A stretch of DNA of 64,000 nucleotides from NCBI GenBank assembly GCA_016714895.1, contig JADKBV010000011.1, positions 1,302,001 to 1,366,000 of the forward strand. Direction: 5' to 3'. The DNA is from Saprospiraceae bacterium. GTDB taxonomy: Bacteria; Bacteroidota; Bacteroidia; Chitinophagales; Saprospiraceae. A model generated the notes under the pieces. It made no database searches. It was given only the letters and a program-made list of their open reading frames with translations, and was not told where the DNA came from. Below, piece after piece: positions 61,826 through 64,000 of the stretch (positions within the stretch are counted from its first letter, which is position 1; the number at the start of each line of letters is the position of its first letter). A program made the position numbers and the translations under genes.

Positions 61826-64000
61826 AGGTTTGTAATGGTATACTTACGGAAAAAATATTATCGTTAACTGTAATTTGTATTTCTTTATTTGTTAGATCTT
61901 TATATCTTTTTGATAAACTTTGAAGTCCGAAATGTGTGGATTTTTCTTTGGTAATTTTGGACCGGACAGGATTACTGACGACAAGATATTCACCCTCCAC
62001 CGAAATTGAAATCACCAGTGGATTTGCGTTCGATATCACATTGTGTTTTACCGCATTTTCTGTCAAAAGTTGTAAAGTGAGCGGAATAACGTAAACGCCT
62101 TGGGTGTTATTTCCGGTTTTGAATTGGATGATTAAGTTTTTACCAAATCTTTGTTTTAACAAAAACAAATAGTCATCATGAATTTTTAATTCTTCTGCGA
62201 GGCTGATCAGGTTTTTATCGCGATATTCCAGCATGTTACGATAAAAATCAGACAATTTTTCCACGTAAGTGATGGCATCCTGTTTATTTTCTTCTATTGT
62301 CCCGATCAGGGTATTAAAACTATTAAACAAAAAGTGGGGGTTGATCTGGCTTTTTAAGGTATCCAACTGCATTTTTACTTTTTCATTTTCAATATCGGAT
62401 ATCCTCTTTTTTTGTTGTATCCGATATTTTATGATGACATACCCGGCCACCAATAATAAGGTGACACTCAGCAGGATAAACCACCAGGTCTTATAAAACG
62501 GAGGATTGATGGTAAAGGAAAAAGTATAAGCTTCCTTTGGAAAAAATGCATTTGCCAAACCGATTTCCATCGTAAAAGTGTACGTTCCGGGTTGGAGTTC
62601 TGTGTACAATAATGACGGGTCTCTTGTATACCGCCAATCACTTTCGACCGGTTCAAGTTTGTAGCGGAATTGCAGGTGGGTCGGATCCGGAAAATAAATG
62701 CCGCTGAAGTCAACATTCAGATTGTGGTGGTCATGCGATAGTATATTAACAGAATCCTTTTTCAGGTAAATATTGCCGCAACGGACATAGTTGGCTATAA
62801 GTTTTGGTTTTACGTTGGTGCCTGTTCCGCGTTTGAACCGAACGACATGGCCCGGAATGCCCAGATAATAATTGGAGTTATTGTTTTTTGAAAAACTATT
62901 AATATTTTGTTTCCATTTACTGAAAGAGGTCGGGTTTCCTGAATACAAAATTTCAAGGGTCACCGGATCAATTTTATCATAACCGAATTCGTGAAAAACC
63001 AGGAGCGTCCCGTCAGGTTCCGTACATATTCCTGAAATTTTATCAGAGGTGAGACCCAGGCTTTTGGTATACCATGATGTAGTTTTACCATCTCTGTATC
63101 CGAGTCCTTTTTCAGGACTCACAAACCAAATTTTATTGCCTTTGCCTTCGGTCACAGAAATGATGGATTCGTCAGGCACAATTGTTTTTAACTGCCCGTC
63201 AGAAAGAAGTATCAATCCTTTTCCTTCCGTGCCTATCCAGAGGTTTTGATTTTTATCGGCATAAAGGGTGTAGATATAATCTGTCGGCAAACCATCATTT
63301 GAGGTCAGCTTTTTTTGAGGTTTTCCCGTTCTGTCAAAAACCTGGATACCGGCCAGAGTCGCTATCCATACTTCATTTTTATAGGAGGTGATCGAAAAAA
63401 TGTTATTATTGACCAAACCTTTTTTTTCATTTATTCCGGTTTGTTTTTGTGTCAGCAGATCCATAATAATTAAACCTTTGCCGTAAGTGCCTGCCCACAA
63501 AATATTTTTTTCTTCGTCAAGCCAAAGACTGATGATATTTTCATTTTTCAACAGTGGAGTTTGTTTGCCATCATGATTTAAAAAATACAAACCGGTTTCG
63601 TCACCGATATAAATACCTGCTTCCGTGGTGGTAATAGCCTGAATATTACTGAGGCCGACATCATAAATGATCAGGTCACTTTGTACCGAAAGTAATCCGT
63701 TGTTTTTGCACAAAAGCCATAATATTCCATCATGATCTATGATCAGGTCTATCATAGAAACATCATTTTCAAGTCCTTTCAGGGTGAATTTTTCCGTTTT
63801 TTGGGTCGATAAGTCATAGGTCCAAAGGGGTTTTTCGCCTTTTTCATCAATTACATATATTTTTCCTTTGCCAATAGTGATACCTGACCTTACGGAAAAA
63901 GGAAAATCGAGTTTTTTTGCAGTTTTGTCAGGAATGTGTACCAACCAAACCTCGCCATCGTAGGTGATGCCTAATATATTTTCGGTAGAAATATCGTACA
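61803..64000 (-). CDS. Propeller-type LytS-like sensor histidine kinase, 5' end outside window
   Basis: At least 732 residues; the frame stays open to the window edge, so the start is missing. Two-component-regulator propeller blades fill most of the visible N-terminal part (LWLDEEKNILWAGTYGKGLI, LYADKNQNLWIGTEGKGLIL). A Y_Y_Y domain follows (LEPVESDWRY, YTELQPGTYTF), then one transmembrane helix (WWFILLSVTLLLVAGYVII). The His_kinase domain has QINPHFLFNSFNTL and QLLTENAVKHN. It senses an extracytoplasmic ligand and signals to the overlapping LytTR regulator. Confidence 0.93.
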   Translation of the reverse strand, partial: YDISTENILGITYDGEVWLVHIPDKTAKKLDFPFSVRSGITIGKGKIYVIDEKGEKPLWTYDLSTQKTEKFTLKGLENDVSMIDLIIDHDGILWLLCKNNGLLSVQSDLIIYDVGLSNIQAITTTEAGIYIGDETGLYFLNHDGKQTPLLKNENIISLWLDEEKNILWAGTYGKGLIIMDLLTQKQTGINEKKGLVNNNIFSITSYKNEVWIATLAGIQVFDRTGKPQKKLTSNDGLPTDYIYTLYADKNQNLWIGTEGKGLILLSDGQLKTIVPDESIISVTEGKGNKIWFVSPEKGLGYRDGKTTSWYTKSLGLTSDKISGICTEPDGTLLVFHEFGYDKIDPVTLEILYSGNPTSFSKWKQNINSFSKNNNSNYYLGIPGHVVRFKRGTGTNVKPKLIANYVRCGNIYLKKDSVNILSHDHHNLNVDFSGIYFPDPTHLQFRYKLEPVESDWRYTRDPSLLYTELQPGTYTFTMEIGLANAFFPKEAYTFSFTINPPFYKTWWFILLSVTLLLVAGYVIIKYRIQQKKRISDIENEKVKMQLDTLKSQINPHFLFNSFNTLIGTIEENKQDAITYVEKLSDFYRNMLEYRDKNLISLAEELKIHDDYLFLLKQRFGKNLIIQFKTGNNTQGVYVIPLTLQLLTENAVKHNVISNANPLVISISVEGEYLVVSNPVRSKITKEKSTHFGLQSLSKRYKDLTNKEIQITVNDNIFSVSIPLQTYDTHIDH

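Overview
The window looks like a chromosomal segment of a Bacteroidota bacterium, probably Saprospiria-like. The evidence is three giant secreted proteins ending in gliding-motility/type IX secretion (T9SS) type B sorting domains, a type A sorting domain protein, a PorP/SprF protein, LytTR and AraC regulators with membrane sensors, and Bacteroidota-type promoters (TTG, about 20 nt, TAnnTTTG). GC content is moderately low. No rRNA, tRNA or CRISPR array was found. Species-level placement is inference.

Layout. 1-2.3 kb: DoxX-like membrane protein, small lipoprotein and a membrane-bound AraC regulator. 2.3-5.7 kb: a surface protein with FG-GAP-like repeats plus twelve 49-residue repeats, bracketed by a direct duplication of the AraC gene's 3' end. 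5.7-12 kb: an accessory region with two toxin-antitoxin pairs, a HAD phosphatase, a GNAT acetyltransferase, an ORF-less group II intron-like remnant, several hairpin and inverted repeats, and a two-armed 41-bp tandem array. 12-20.7 kb: DUF6261-like protein, two membrane proteins, a TPR sensor kinase whose 5' end is frameshifted, and several secreted proteins. 20.7-21.8 kb: a REP-associated transposase (RAYT) with a premature stop, flanked by five of its probable REP hairpins; a sixth lies at 7.4 kb. 21.7-24.7 kb: YdeI-like protein, Crp/Fnr regulator and an ABC-F ATPase.

24.9-34.1 kb is a surface-adhesin operon: a 2105-residue type B T9SS substrate, a PorP/SprF outer-membrane partner and an OmpA/PD40 protein, with coupled reading frames. 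Next come a DUF2975/HTH pair, two unknown proteins, Mfd, a second giant type B protein of 1988 residues, a metallophosphoesterase, a pirin, a PHB-depolymerase-like lipoprotein that has lost its nucleophile serine, RbfA and RecG. 54-56 kb holds a dinucleotide-binding reductase-like protein and a potassium channel translationally coupled to a protein matching only the C-terminal part of a bestrophin.

The most interesting system is at 56.0-59.3 kb. A homogentisate-phytyltransferase-like UbiA enzyme and a membrane-associated methyltransferase form an overlapping pair, divergent from a fused two-domain protein resembling phytol kinase (VTE5) joined to phytyl-phosphate kinase (VTE6, DUF92). These are the activities expected for salvaging an isoprenoid alcohol and attaching it to an aromatic ring, as in tocopherol synthesis. 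The window ends with a LysM protein, KdsB, and a LytTR response regulator overlapping a propeller-type sensor kinase that runs off the right edge.
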